Assembly: GCF_001889605.1 (NCBI RefSeq)
Contig: NZ_CP018171.1
Coordinates: 4,486,501-4,550,500, forward strand
Length of the DNA stretch: 64,000 nt
Reading direction: 5' to 3'
Source: Aquibium oceanicum
GTDB taxonomy: Bacteria; Pseudomonadota; Alphaproteobacteria; Rhizobiales; Rhizobiaceae
Positions 43,470 to 51,923 of this stretch are shown piece after piece. The first letter of the stretch is position 1. Each line of letters starts with the position of its first letter. A model generated the notes under the pieces. It had not been told where the DNA came from. It saw only the letters and a program-made list of their open reading frames with translations, and made no database searches. The position numbers were made by a program, and so were the translations under genes.

Positions 43470-44261
43470 TCAGTGCGGCTGGGCCGGCGGCCGCGGCGCG
43501 AAGCGCGACACCACCTGGATCAAGGCCATGCAGCTCCAGGTGATGCCGAAGGCGATGACGGCGAGCGCGGCCGGCTCGTAGGCGCGGTTGGCGCCGATCA
43601 ATTGCAGGTAGGGCCCGAAGGCCGGGCGGTTGAGAAGCGCGGCCATGACGAACTCGCCGATCACGATGGCGAAGGTCAGGAACGCGCCCGAGAGCACCGC
43701 CACCAGCACGTTGGGCAGGATGACACGCCACATGATCGTCGCCCAGCCGGCGCCGAGGCTCTGCGCCGCCTCCGTCAGGGTGCGCACGTCGATGGCCCGA
43801 AGACCCGTGTCGACCGCGCGGTACATGTAGGGCAGCGCCAGCACGACATAGCCGAACATCAGGAGGATGTTGGTGCCCATGGCCGTGCCGGTGAGCGGCA
43901 GCCAGGAGGAAGTGTTGTAGAGCCGGATGTAGCCGAAGACGATGACGATGGGCGGGATGACCAGCGGCAGCAGCGTCACGAACTCCAGCACAGGGCGCCA
44001 AGCCGGCAGCTTCAGGCGTACCCAGTAGGCCGTCGGCACGACTAGAAGCACGCCGACGACGATCGTGGCCAGCGCCATCATCACCGAATAGGTGAAGGTC
44101 TCCTGGAAGCGGGGATCGAAGATCACCGCCTCGTAGGCGTCGAGGCTGTAGACGCCGCGCCGCATCTTCATGGAGAACTCGAAGGTGCCGACCAGCGGCA
44201 GGGCGAAATAGAGAACGCCGAGGACGAGGAAGATCCAGGACCAGAAGCGGTTGACCGTCAT
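43470..44261 (-). CDS. ABC importer permease, PotC-like
   Basis: A 263-residue permease with the first membrane helix in FWSWIFLVLGVLYFALPLVGTFEFS. The EAA loop reads DVRTLTEAAQSLGAGWATIMWRVILPN. It is translationally coupled to the PotB-like gene (its ATG 44261 overlaps that stop by four bases). The long open frame reaching 45086 is a shadow of the partner gene. Confidence 0.93.
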   Translation of the reverse strand: MTVNRFWSWIFLVLGVLYFALPLVGTFEFSMKMRRGVYSLDAYEAVIFDPRFQETFTYSVMMALATIVVGVLLVVPTAYWVRLKLPAWRPVLEFVTLLPLVIPPIVIVFGYIRLYNTSSWLPLTGTAMGTNILLMFGYVVLALPYMYRAVDTGLRAIDVRTLTEAAQSLGAGWATIMWRVILPNVLVAVLSGAFLTFAIVIGEFVMAALLNRPAFGPYLQLIGANRAYEPAALAVIAFGITWSCMALIQVVSRFAPRPPAQPH

Positions 44262-45154
44262 TTGATCCACCGTTCGCTGCGGGTGCGCAGCCAGATGTAG
44301 ACGAAGTTGGCGATGCCGGTGATGACGATCATGCCGAAGGCGAGCGCGTATCCGAGATGCGGGTCCTGCAGCACGTCGCCGCGGATCTGGGCGAAGAGCA
44401 GGATCGGCACGATCGACAGCGACGAGCCCGTGAGCGCGTAGGCGGTGGCCACCGCGCCGAAGGAATTGGCGAAGAGCAGCGCGAAGGTTCCGAGCAGCGT
44501 CGGCCACAGGATCGGCAGCGCCACCATGCGCCAGTACTGGAACCCGGTGGCGCCGAGGATCGACGCGGCCTCGCGCCATTCGCGCCGCATGCCGTCGAGC
44601 GCGGGCGTGACGATCAGGATCATCAGCGGGATCTGGAAGAACAGGTATGTGAGCGTCAGCCCGCCGAAGGACAGGATGTTGAAGCCGTAGGCGTAGATGT
44701 TGATGCCGAACCAGTCGCGCAGGATGAGCGTGACCAGGCCGAGCCGTCCGAAAGTGGCGAGGAAGGCGAAGGCGAGCGGTACGCCGGCAAAGTTCGACGC
44801 GACGCCGGAGAAGGTGAGCAGCGGGGAGCGGACGCCTTTCGGCAGTCCGCCGAGGACCATGGCCCAGGCGAGAAGGAAGCCTATCAGGCAGCCGAGGAAG
44901 GCGGACGCTACGGAAATGCGGATCGAGATCCAGTAGGCCGCCATGATCGACGGCGTGAACAGGTTCGCGATGTTGTCGAGCGTGAATCCACCCGACGTGT
45001 TGCGGAAGGCGCCTGTGACGATCTGCAGCGTCGGCAGGACGAGGAAGAGCAGCGCGAAGACGACGAACGGGACGATGCCGACCCACGCCAGAGAGAGCCG
45101 CGGCCGGCGGGATGCGGGCGGCGCGGCGGATATCACGGCATCAGCTTCAGTCAT
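44258..45154 (-). CDS. ABC importer permease, PotB-like
   Basis: A 298-residue permease: an N-terminal cytoplasmic tail, then a first helix VGIVPFVVFALLFLVLPTLQIVTGAF. The EAA loop reads GMRREWREAASILGATGFQYWRMVALPILWPT. The start at ATG 45154 (MTEADAV) has GGCAGGGG immediately before it. It follows the binding-protein gene after a UUCG-capped hairpin. Confidence 0.92.
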   Translation of the reverse strand: MTEADAVISAAPPASRRPRLSLAWVGIVPFVVFALLFLVLPTLQIVTGAFRNTSGGFTLDNIANLFTPSIMAAYWISIRISVASAFLGCLIGFLLAWAMVLGGLPKGVRSPLLTFSGVASNFAGVPLAFAFLATFGRLGLVTLILRDWFGINIYAYGFNILSFGGLTLTYLFFQIPLMILIVTPALDGMRREWREAASILGATGFQYWRMVALPILWPTLLGTFALLFANSFGAVATAYALTGSSLSIVPILLFAQIRGDVLQDPHLGYALAFGMIVITGIANFVYIWLRTRSERWIK

Positions 45155-45190
45155 CCCCTGCCCGCCCGACGGTCGCTGCATTTCAAGGAA

Positions 45191-45216
45191 GCGGCTCCCG
45201 CCGAAGCGGGAACCGC
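45191..45216 (-). terminator. UUCG-capped intercistronic hairpin of the Pot-like operon
   Basis: On the minus strand an 11-base-pair stem (GCGGTTCCCGC / GCGGGAGCCGC, one G-U pair) is closed by TTCG. It sits between the binding-protein stop (45239) and the first permease start (45154), with no proper T-tract. It matches in position and loop the hairpin at 22060-22083, and probably sets the binding-protein to permease ratio. Confidence 0.72.
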
Positions 45217-45238
45217 GTGTTCTTTGGAACGGCGGACG

Positions 45239-46345
45239 CTACTGGACGTTGGCGCCGACGGTGCTGTCCCACTTGCCGGTGATGACCTGCTTGGCGGCGT
45301 CCTGCTCCTCGAGCGTCGGGAACACGGCCTTCTCGTAGGCAGCGGCCGGCGGCAGCGCGTCCATCATCTCCTGCGGGATCACGCCCTTGGCGGCGAGATC
45401 GTTGAAGCGGATCGGATGGCAGTAGCCCTTGAGCCAGCCGAGCTGTCCTTCGTCCGAGTAGAGATATTCCATCCACAGCTTGGCGGCGTTCGGGTGCGGC
45501 GCGTAGGCGCTGATCGCCTGGACGTAGACGCCGGCGACGACGCCCGAAGCCGGAACGATGACCTCGACCGGCGGGTTGCCGTTGAGCGCGTCGCGGCCCG
45601 ACAGCGCGTTGTAGTCCCACCAGATCACGATCGGGGTGGCGCCCTGCGCGAGCGTGCCGGACTTGCCGATGGTCGGTACGAAGTTGCCGGCCTTGTTGAG
45701 TTCAGAGAAGAAGTTCAGCCCCGCCTCGCCGGCGGCTTCACCGGCAGCGGCGCCCGAAGCAAGGCCAGCGGCATGCACACCGAAGATCGCCTGGTTGGAA
45801 GCGCGCGGATCGCCTGCCAGAGCGACGCTGTTGGCGTATTCCGGCTTCAGAAGGTCCGACCAGTCGGCCGGAAGGTTCTGGACGATGTCGGTGTTCACGG
45901 CGAAGGAAAGCACGCCGTAGTAGTCGCCGTACCAGTGGCCGTCGGCATCCTTGGCGCTGTCGGGGATCGAGTCCCAGGTCGAGACCTTGTAGGGCATCAG
46001 GAGCCCTTCGGCCTGTGCCTGCGGGCCGAAGGCGAGGCCCACGTCGAGCACGTCCGGCGCCTGCGGGCCCTTGTTGTCCTTGTTGGCGCGGACGGCTTCG
46101 AGTTCGTCCGCCGAACCGGCATCCGGGTTCAGCTCGTTCACGGTGATTTCGGGATACTTCGCCTTGAAGCCGGCGATGACGTCGCCGTAGCCGCACCAGT
46201 CGTGGGGCAGCGCGATGGTGGTCAGCATGCCTTCCGCCTTGGCGGCGGCCTCGAGTTCGGCCATGTCCTGGGCCGACGAGATCGCCGTCGACACCATCAA
46301 TAGCGCGGCTGTCACGGACAGCGCTGTTCCCGTGCGTTTCAACAT
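45239..46345 (-). CDS. ABC importer solute-binding protein, family 1 (PotD/AfuA-like)
   Basis: A 368-residue periplasmic receptor with a Sec signal peptide (about residues 1-25, cut near AISSAQD). It continues with LEAAAKAEGMLTTIALPHDWCGYGDVIAGFKAKYPEI, a family 1 extracellular binding-protein start. The later YGVLSFAVNTDIVQNLPADWSDLLKPEY segment is also typical. The operon downstream encodes its permeases and ATPase and then rpe and gph. The ligand is not known; PotD-like and 2-aminoethylphosphonate- or iron-binding relatives share this architecture. Confidence 0.9.
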   Translation of the reverse strand: MLKRTGTALSVTAALLMVSTAISSAQDMAELEAAAKAEGMLTTIALPHDWCGYGDVIAGFKAKYPEITVNELNPDAGSADELEAVRANKDNKGPQAPDVLDVGLAFGPQAQAEGLLMPYKVSTWDSIPDSAKDADGHWYGDYYGVLSFAVNTDIVQNLPADWSDLLKPEYANSVALAGDPRASNQAIFGVHAAGLASGAAAGEAAGEAGLNFFSELNKAGNFVPTIGKSGTLAQGATPIVIWWDYNALSGRDALNGNPPVEVIVPASGVVAGVYVQAISAYAPHPNAAKLWMEYLYSDEGQLGWLKGYCHPIRFNDLAAKGVIPQEMMDALPPAAAYEKAVFPTLEEQDAAKQVITGKWDSTVGANVQ

Positions 46346-46396
46346 GTTCTCTCTCCGTAGGAATGACGCCGAAGGGCGCCTGCGACGCGGTTACCT

Positions 46397-46410
46397 TTGT
46401 CCCGTGACAA
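46397..46410. promoter_or_regulatory. Inverted repeat upstream of the Pot-like operon
   Basis: TTGTC-CCGT-GACAA lies 52-65 bases upstream of the binding-protein ATG in the 210-base gap behind the iron alcohol dehydrogenase gene. It is a candidate operator or promoter element. A further 8-base inverted repeat (46464-46471 with 46498-46505) followed on the minus strand by a T-run at 46449-46453 may be the terminator of the upstream operon. Confidence 0.35.
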
Positions 46411-46555
46411 TTGGATGAACGCCGCCGTCATCTGTCGCACGAGCCGGAAAAAGTTAACAACAGTTAGCCGGTCGCGGCAATGAGATTCGGTCTTTCTCCG
46501 GCTAATTGTCGCCAAAGGCTGCTGTCTTCTCCCGATCGCAGCCGCCGCACAGCGC

Positions 46556-47722
46556 TCACCCGGCGATCGCCTGCTCCAGAAGCGTGAGCGCCGCCTTCTT
46601 CGTCAGCTTGACGGGATTGCCGCCTGCAGTGGGATCGACGACCGCCATGTCGGCGATGAGTTGCTTGCGGGCCTTGTCCATATCGAGGCCTTCGATGAGG
46701 CCGCCCAGCGTGTGCGGCACCTTCAGCTCCTTGCGCAGTTTCACGATGTCCTTCGCGAGACCGTCGTAGCCTCCCTTGATGCCGCAATAGGCGGCCAGGC
46801 GATCGATCCGCTCCTCCACCGCCTCGCGGTTGAAGGCCAGCACGTAAGGCATGAAGACGGCGTTGGTCATGCCGTGATGGGTGTCGTAGAGCGCGCCGAC
46901 GGGGTGCGACAGCGCGTGGATGGCGCCGAGCCCTTTTTGGAAGGCGGTCGCGCCCATCGCCGCCGCGCTCATCATGTGGGCGCGGGCGGTCAGGTCCTTG
47001 CCGTTGGCGAAGGCTTTCGGCAGGTTGTCCAGCACCAGCCGCACGCCCTCCACCGCAATGCCGTCGGCCATCGGGTGGTATCCCGGCGCGCAGTAGGCCT
47101 CCAGGCAGTGCGCCAGCGCGTCCATACCTGTCCCGGCCGTTATGAAGGGCGGCATCCCGACCGTCAGCTCCGGATCGGCGATGACGATCGCCGGCAGCAT
47201 CTTCGGATGGAAGATCACCTTCTTGGTGTGGCTCTCCTCGTGCGTGATGACGCCGGCGCGCCCAACCTCCGAACCAGTACCGGCGGTGGTGGGCACCGCG
47301 ACGATCGGTACGATCTTCGAGGCATCGGCCCGCGTCCACCAGTCGCCGATGTCCTCGAAGTCCCAGACGGGCCGTGTCTGGCCGGCCTGGAAGGCTATCA
47401 GCTTGCCGAGGTCGAGCGCCGAGCCGCCGCCGAAGGCGATGACACCGTCATGGCCGGCCGATTTGAATGCCTCGATACCGGCGGTCAGGTTCGATTCCAC
47501 CGGGTTCGGCTTGACCTCGGAAAAGACCCTGTAGGGCATCTTGGCGTCGTCCAACACCTTGAGCGCCTTCGCAGTCACCGGCAGCTTGAGCAGGCCGGGA
47601 TCGGTGACAAAGAGCGGATGCGAGATGCCGCACGAATGCAGCGCGTCGTGCAGTTCGGAAATGCGGCCGGCGCCGAAGCGGACGGTGGTGGGGAAGTTCC
47701 ATTTGGAGACGAGAGTGGTCAT
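46556..47722 (-). CDS. Iron-containing alcohol dehydrogenase
   Basis: A 388-residue group III alcohol dehydrogenase. The cofactor-binding loop is AFGGGSALDLGKLIAF. The middle holds VPTTAGTGSEVGRAGVITHEESHTKKVIFHPKMLP. The metal site includes DALAHCLEAYCAPGYHP and AIHALSHPVGALYDTHHGMTNAVFMPYV, with the conserved His ligands. It reduces an aldehyde or oxidises an alcohol with NAD(P). It follows the DUF2569-like gene by eight bases and shares an operon with the aldehyde dehydrogenase, suggesting an alcohol to aldehyde to acid route. Confidence 0.92.
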   Translation of the reverse strand: MTTLVSKWNFPTTVRFGAGRISELHDALHSCGISHPLFVTDPGLLKLPVTAKALKVLDDAKMPYRVFSEVKPNPVESNLTAGIEAFKSAGHDGVIAFGGGSALDLGKLIAFQAGQTRPVWDFEDIGDWWTRADASKIVPIVAVPTTAGTGSEVGRAGVITHEESHTKKVIFHPKMLPAIVIADPELTVGMPPFITAGTGMDALAHCLEAYCAPGYHPMADGIAVEGVRLVLDNLPKAFANGKDLTARAHMMSAAAMGATAFQKGLGAIHALSHPVGALYDTHHGMTNAVFMPYVLAFNREAVEERIDRLAAYCGIKGGYDGLAKDIVKLRKELKVPHTLGGLIEGLDMDKARKQLIADMAVVDPTAGGNPVKLTKKAALTLLEQAIAG

Positions 47723-47730
47723 CGGGCTGC

Positions 47731-48228
47731 CTATTTGAAGAAAGTGTTTTCGACGCGCTTCGATCGCATCATATAGGGTATCCAGATCGCTGCGCTCCAG
47801 ATCGACCGGCCGAGCGAACGAATCGTCTCCCGGTCGAACATCTCTTCACCGCTATCCGCGAAGAGGTCTCGGAAGACCTGATACGCTATGACTGCGTCGA
47901 GAAGAACGAGGATCGGTACTGCTCCCGCCCAGATTACATAAAGGCCTGGAAACATTTCACTATGACGGAATGCAAGTATGAGTAACAAGATTGGCGCGAC
48001 GAAAAACGCCGCAATACTTGCCAACAAATCGATCATCACAAACAACTTTTGAGACGGCTGAAGAAATTTCCAAACTTCAAGAAATTCAATTAACGATACA
48101 AATTGGATAAGACATACAACAGGCGTCAGTCCAAGACCGAGCAATGGCCATATCAGCCACCCTCCGAGCCCTCGTGGACTGCCGTTCTCGGAACGATTCG
48201 CTACAGGTTCGACCCGGTCAACGCCCAT
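47731..48228 (-). CDS. DUF2569-like small membrane protein
   Basis: A 165-residue integral membrane protein with about four helices. The opening GLGGWLIWPLLGLGLTPVVCLIQF and the C-terminus AAIWIPYMMRSKRVENTFFK match the pattern of DUF2569 proteins, whose function is unknown. ATG 48228 follows GGGAAG and overlaps the aldehyde dehydrogenase stop by one base. Base composition is clearly AT-richer than the flanking genes, especially about 47940-48130, which suggests separate acquisition despite its tight position between two dehydrogenase genes. Confidence 0.75.
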   Translation of the reverse strand: MGVDRVEPVANRSENGSPRGLGGWLIWPLLGLGLTPVVCLIQFVSLIEFLEVWKFLQPSQKLFVMIDLLASIAAFFVAPILLLILAFRHSEMFPGLYVIWAGAVPILVLLDAVIAYQVFRDLFADSGEEMFDRETIRSLGRSIWSAAIWIPYMMRSKRVENTFFK

Positions 48229-49607
48229 CACACTTCCCGCAGATGAAAACTTTTGGGCCGCGTCAGGTTCCCGTAGCCGACCACGCCCATGGCTCCGCCC
48301 TTGCCGGTATCCTTGACGCCGGTCCACACCAGCCCCGGATCGACATAGTCGCAACGGTTTATGAAGACGGTGCCGGTCTCGATGCGGTCGCCGATCGCGG
48401 CGGCATGGTCGGCGTCGGTGGTCCAGATCGATGCCGTCAGCCCGTAGGGGCTGTCGTTCATCAACTGGATCGCCTCCTCGTCGTCGCGCACCTTCATGAT
48501 GCCGACGATCGGCCCGAAGCTTTCCTCTCGCATGACGCTCATCTGGTGGTTCACGTCCGTCAGCACCTCCGGCGCGAGATAAGGCGAGCCTTCCCGGTCG
48601 GTCTCGACTTTCATGCCGATATGGGCCTTGGCGCCCTTGCGCAGCGCCTCGGCCTTCTGCTCGCGGATAAAGTCGGCGAAACGCGCCTGCGCCATCGGCC
48701 CCATCGTGGTCGTCTCGTCGAGCGGATTACCGACGACATAGTTCTTCGTCTCGGCGACGAAGCCCTCGACGAACTCGTCGTAGATCGTCTCGTGCACATA
48801 GACGCGCTCGATGCCGCAGCAGCACTGGCCAGTATTGTAGAACGCGCCATCGACGAGATTGGCGATCGCGTGGTCGAGTTTCGCGTCGGGCAGCACGTAG
48901 GCGGGATCTTTGCCGCCGAGCTCTAGCCCGAGCGTCATGAAGGTGCCCGCAGCCGCCTTCTCGATCGCGCGCCCGCCGGCGACGGAGCCGGTGAAGTTGC
49001 AGTGGTCGACCTTGCCGGAGCCGAGCAGTTTCTCGGTCTGCGCGTGGCTCATCACGAGGTTCTGGAACAGGCCCTTCGGCAGGTTCGCCTTGTCGAATGC
49101 CTGTTGAAAACGTTCGCCGACAAGCAGCGTCTGCGCGGCATGTTTCAGGATCACGGCGTTCCCAGCCATCAGCGCCGGCACGATCGAGTTCACCGCCGTC
49201 AGATAGGGATAGTTCCACGGCGCGATGGTGAAGACGATGCCGAGCGGCTCGCGCTTCAGGTAGCGCCGGAAGCCTGGCCGCTCTTCCGGCACGAAGGGCG
49301 CCAGCGCCTTTTCCGCCAGCGCCACCATGTAGCGCGTGCGCTCCTCCACTCCGCCCTTCTCGCCGCCGTAGCGCACCGGCCGCCCCATCTGCCAGGCGAG
49401 TTCCGGCACGATCTCGTCGTTCATGGACAATAGCGCTTCGAGGAAGGCGAGCAGATATTCGCCACGCCGGGCGATCGACACCTGCGCCCATTCGGCCTGC
49501 GCCGCCCTGGCGCGCGACACCGCAGCGTCGATGGCCTGGTCGGCGGCAACCGGACGCTCGACGTAGATCGAGCCGTCGACGGGGGATTTCAGCTTGACGG
49601 TTTCCAC
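48228..49607 (-). CDS. NAD(P)-dependent aldehyde dehydrogenase
   Basis: A 459-residue aldehyde dehydrogenase oxidising an aldehyde to its acid. Motifs are FTIAPWNYPYLTAVNSIVPAL, NFTGSVAGGRAI, general-base Glu in LELGGKDPAYVL, and the catalytic Cys in FYNTGQCCCGIERVYVHE. I choose GTG 49607 because GAGGA lies eight bases upstream; the frame's TTG at 49622 lies on that site. It follows the VapC toxin gene by 21 bases, and precedes a DUF2569-like gene and an iron alcohol dehydrogenase. Confidence 0.92.
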   Translation of the reverse strand: METVKLKSPVDGSIYVERPVAADQAIDAAVSRARAAQAEWAQVSIARRGEYLLAFLEALLSMNDEIVPELAWQMGRPVRYGGEKGGVEERTRYMVALAEKALAPFVPEERPGFRRYLKREPLGIVFTIAPWNYPYLTAVNSIVPALMAGNAVILKHAAQTLLVGERFQQAFDKANLPKGLFQNLVMSHAQTEKLLGSGKVDHCNFTGSVAGGRAIEKAAAGTFMTLGLELGGKDPAYVLPDAKLDHAIANLVDGAFYNTGQCCCGIERVYVHETIYDEFVEGFVAETKNYVVGNPLDETTTMGPMAQARFADFIREQKAEALRKGAKAHIGMKVETDREGSPYLAPEVLTDVNHQMSVMREESFGPIVGIMKVRDDEEAIQLMNDSPYGLTASIWTTDADHAAAIGDRIETGTVFINRCDYVDPGLVWTGVKDTGKGGAMGVVGYGNLTRPKSFHLREV

Positions 49608-49628
49608 GGGTCGTTTCCTCAATTCTCT

Positions 49629-50045
49629 TCAGCAGGCGACAGCTTTTACATGGCCCTGGCCGGCGTAGTCCAGAATGATGCGGTCGCGTGTCACGATGGC
49701 AAGATCATGGGCTCGCGCGGTTGCGATGAGAATGCGGTCCGCCGGGTCCCGATGAAGCGTGCCGGGCAGGAAAGACGAGGCGATCAGAACCTCCGGCGAC
49801 AGCGCCTCCACCCTCACGCCATCCGCCATGGCCACATCCCGGAACAGGGACGACGGCGGCAAGGCGGTCGGCATGCGACCCTTTGCGCTGAGCAGCCCCA
49901 GTTCCCACGCCGATATCGGCGACACCCGGACCTTGTCGTCGCCACTCACGGCCGCGTCGATCGCGGACTTCGCCTCCGGCCTGATCGGCTCGTTAGTGGC
50001 TATCCAGATGATCGCACAGGTGTCGAGCAGCAGTTTGCCAGTCAA
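49629..50045 (-). CDS. PIN-domain toxin, VapC family, TTG start
   Basis: A 138-residue PIN endoribonuclease toxin. The acidic metal-binding residues are visible: D8 in LLLDTCAIIW, E48 in SAWELGLL, D100/D103 in RDPADRILIATA, and D121 in VTRDRIILDY. It starts at TTG 50045, which overlaps the antitoxin stop as TTGA; no in-frame ATG exists at the right place. The tight overlap ensures co-translation with the antitoxin. VapC proteins usually cleave tRNA or rRNA; the target here is unknown. Confidence 0.88.
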   Translation of the reverse strand: MTGKLLLDTCAIIWIATNEPIRPEAKSAIDAAVSGDDKVRVSPISAWELGLLSAKGRMPTALPPSSLFRDVAMADGVRVEALSPEVLIASSFLPGTLHRDPADRILIATARAHDLAIVTRDRIILDYAGQGHVKAVAC

Positions 50046-50491
50046 GAAGCATCGTCCATGTCGAATGCCGGTTGGGTGTAGTCGACCTCGGGCAGGAGCG
50101 TCACCTTGCCGGCCCATATGCCGAACAGGGGATGACTTTTCGACGCGCCGTACTCTCTCTGCCCGGACTCACCAAGACCTGCCGAAGCGTCGTCCTTTCC
50201 CGCCGGCGGCCATTCGACCTTCGCATATCCGTCGGGCCAGCCTTCCAGCCGGAAAGAGACCGTCTCCCGTGCCAGGTCGACGCGCGCGGTCTTGTAGTAC
50301 GCGCGCATCCAGGCGCGCGCCTGGCTGTGCCCGCTGGGGCTGTTACTCCACCATTCCTCGCGACGGCGCGCCGACGGCGGCAACCGTGCATGGATGATGC
50401 TTTCGATTTCCGCAAAGGTCATCGTCATCTCGCCCTGCCCGGAAAACAGCAGGTGCTCGAACAAAGGATGATACTTGGTTCCTTCGGTCAT
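50042..50491 (-). CDS. Probable antitoxin: DUF7662-like N-terminal domain with a VapB/Phd-like toxin-binding tail
   Basis: A 149-residue protein encoded directly upstream of VapC with a four-base overlap. Residues 7-75 (HPLFEHLLFSGQGEMTMTFAEIES, LPPSARRREEWWSN) look like the DUF7662 domain. Residues about 120-149 (FGIWAGKVTLLPEVDYTQPAFDMDD) look like the G-K-acidic-P tail with which ordinary antitoxins bind PIN toxins. No ribbon-helix-helix, AbrB or Phd DNA-binding domain is seen, so the DUF7662 part may replace it. ATG 50491 follows GGAG. The assignment as antitoxin rests on position and tail. Confidence 0.7.
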   Translation of the reverse strand: MTEGTKYHPLFEHLLFSGQGEMTMTFAEIESIIHARLPPSARRREEWWSNSPSGHSQARAWMRAYYKTARVDLARETVSFRLEGWPDGYAKVEWPPAGKDDASAGLGESGQREYGASKSHPLFGIWAGKVTLLPEVDYTQPAFDMDDAS

Positions 50492-50525
50492 GGCGTACTC
50501 CAACGACCCGCTGAGAACCTAGCAT

Positions 50526-50536
50526 AGTATATTACT
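50526..50536. promoter_or_regulatory. AT-rich inverted repeat in the toxin-antitoxin promoter
   Basis: AGTA-TAT-TACT sits in a short AT-rich island (50519-50555) just upstream of the antitoxin start, overlapping the 3' end of the glutamine-synthetase-family gene. Toxin-antitoxin operons usually carry such an autoregulatory operator. A second TAGTAT lies at 50543-50548. Confidence 0.4.
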
Positions 50537-50541
50537 ACCTC

Positions 50542-51912
50542 CTAGTATCTCTCGAATCCCCGGTGAAGCTCCCAGTCGGTGATCCGCCGGTCGTATTCGA
50601 ACTGCTCCCACCGCGCCGTGTGGAGGTAGTGATCGACGACGTCCTCGCCGAAAGCCGCCTTCAGCATCTTCGATTTCGCCATCGTCTCGGTCGCTTCCCG
50701 CAGGGTCTTGGGGATCTCCGGGAGGCGCGAAGCCTGGTAGGCGTCGCCGATGAAAGGCTTCTGGAGCGAAAGCTTCTCTTCGATGCCGGCCATCCCCGCG
50801 GCGATCAACGCCGCGAAGGCGAGATAGGGGTTCAGGTCCGCGCCGCCGATGCGGCACTCCATGCGGATGCCCTTAGTCCCCTCCCCGCAGAGCCGGAAGC
50901 CGGCGGTGCGGTTGTCTTGTGACCACATGATCTTGGTCGGCGCGAAGGTGCCGGCCTGGAAGCGCTTGTAGGAATTGACGTAGGGCGCCAGGAACCAGGT
51001 GAACTCCTTGGCGTATTTCAGCTGCCCGGCAGCCCATTGCTGGCCGAGTTCCGAGAGCGTCCAGTCGGCGTCCTTGTCGAAGAACAGCGGCGTCTTGCCG
51101 TCCGCGCTCCACAGCGAGTTGTGGATGTGGCTCGAATTGCCGGCGAGATCGAAATTGTACTTGGCCATGAAGGAGACGGCCTTGCCCATCTGGTGGGCGA
51201 TCTCCTTGGCGCCGTTCTTCAGGATGACGTGCCGGTCAGCCATCTCCAGCGCCTCGGCGTATCGCACGTTGATCTCCTCCTGGCCGGGACCCCATTCGCC
51301 CTTGGAGTTCTCGATCGGGATGCCCGCCGCGTGCATCTCGTTGCGCAGGCGGCGCATGTAGCCTTCTTCCTTGGAGGTGATGCCGATCAGGTAGTCACCA
51401 ATGTAGGGCGAGGCGGACGTCAGATTCCGCCACTGCTTTTCACGCGCGGAATCGTAGGTCTCGTCGAGCAGGTAGAATTCCAGTTCCGAAGCGAAGTAGC
51501 CGATCCAGCCGCGCTCCTCCAGCCGCCGGATCTGCTTGCGCAGGATGGCGCGGGGCGAATGCGGCAGGTCGTCATGGGTATGGTGGTCCTGCACGTCGCA
51601 CAGCACCAGCGCAGTCTTTTCCAGCCACGGGATGCGGCGCAGGGTCGACATGTCGGGTTTCATGACGAAATCGCCGTAGCCTTTGCTCCAGTTCGCCGCC
51701 TTGTAGCCGGGCACCGGCTCCATATCGATGTCGTTGGCGAGCAGGTAGTTGCAGCCGTGCGTCTCGCCATGCGCAGATTCCACGAAGAAGCTCGCCAGGA
51801 AGCGCTTGCCGACCAGCCTGCCCTGCATGTCGACGGCGCAGGCCAGAACGGTATCGATCCCGCCGGACGCGACCTCGGTCGTCAGTTCGTCGAAGCTCAT
51901 GTTGCCTGGCAT
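50542..51912 (-). CDS. Glutamine synthetase-family enzyme (GlnA-like, gamma-glutamylamide type)
   Basis: A 456-residue ATP-dependent amide-forming ligase. Landmarks are CAVDMQGRLVGKRF, YFASELEFYLLD (metal-binding Glu), AGNSSHIHNSLW (the HxHxS motif), and TKIMWSQDNRTAGFRLCG. MECRIGGADLNPYLAFAALIAAGMAGIEEKL carries the substrate Arg/Glu region. It belongs with the non-housekeeping GS branch that includes gamma-glutamylputrescine and other gamma-glutamylamine synthetases; the adenylylation Tyr region is not evident. ATG 51912 follows CGGAGAA. Placement between a TRAP importer and aldehyde/alcohol dehydrogenases fits gamma-glutamylation of an imported amine. Confidence 0.88.
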   Translation of the reverse strand: MPGNMSFDELTTEVASGGIDTVLACAVDMQGRLVGKRFLASFFVESAHGETHGCNYLLANDIDMEPVPGYKAANWSKGYGDFVMKPDMSTLRRIPWLEKTALVLCDVQDHHTHDDLPHSPRAILRKQIRRLEERGWIGYFASELEFYLLDETYDSAREKQWRNLTSASPYIGDYLIGITSKEEGYMRRLRNEMHAAGIPIENSKGEWGPGQEEINVRYAEALEMADRHVILKNGAKEIAHQMGKAVSFMAKYNFDLAGNSSHIHNSLWSADGKTPLFFDKDADWTLSELGQQWAAGQLKYAKEFTWFLAPYVNSYKRFQAGTFAPTKIMWSQDNRTAGFRLCGEGTKGIRMECRIGGADLNPYLAFAALIAAGMAGIEEKLSLQKPFIGDAYQASRLPEIPKTLREATETMAKSKMLKAAFGEDVVDHYLHTARWEQFEYDRRITDWELHRGFERY

Positions 51913-51923
51913 ATGGTTCTCCG

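Noticed and set aside
50542-51912. Housekeeping glutamine synthetase glnA
   Set aside because: The metal and substrate motifs diverge from GlnA type I and the context is catabolic, so a gamma-glutamylamide-type function is more likely.
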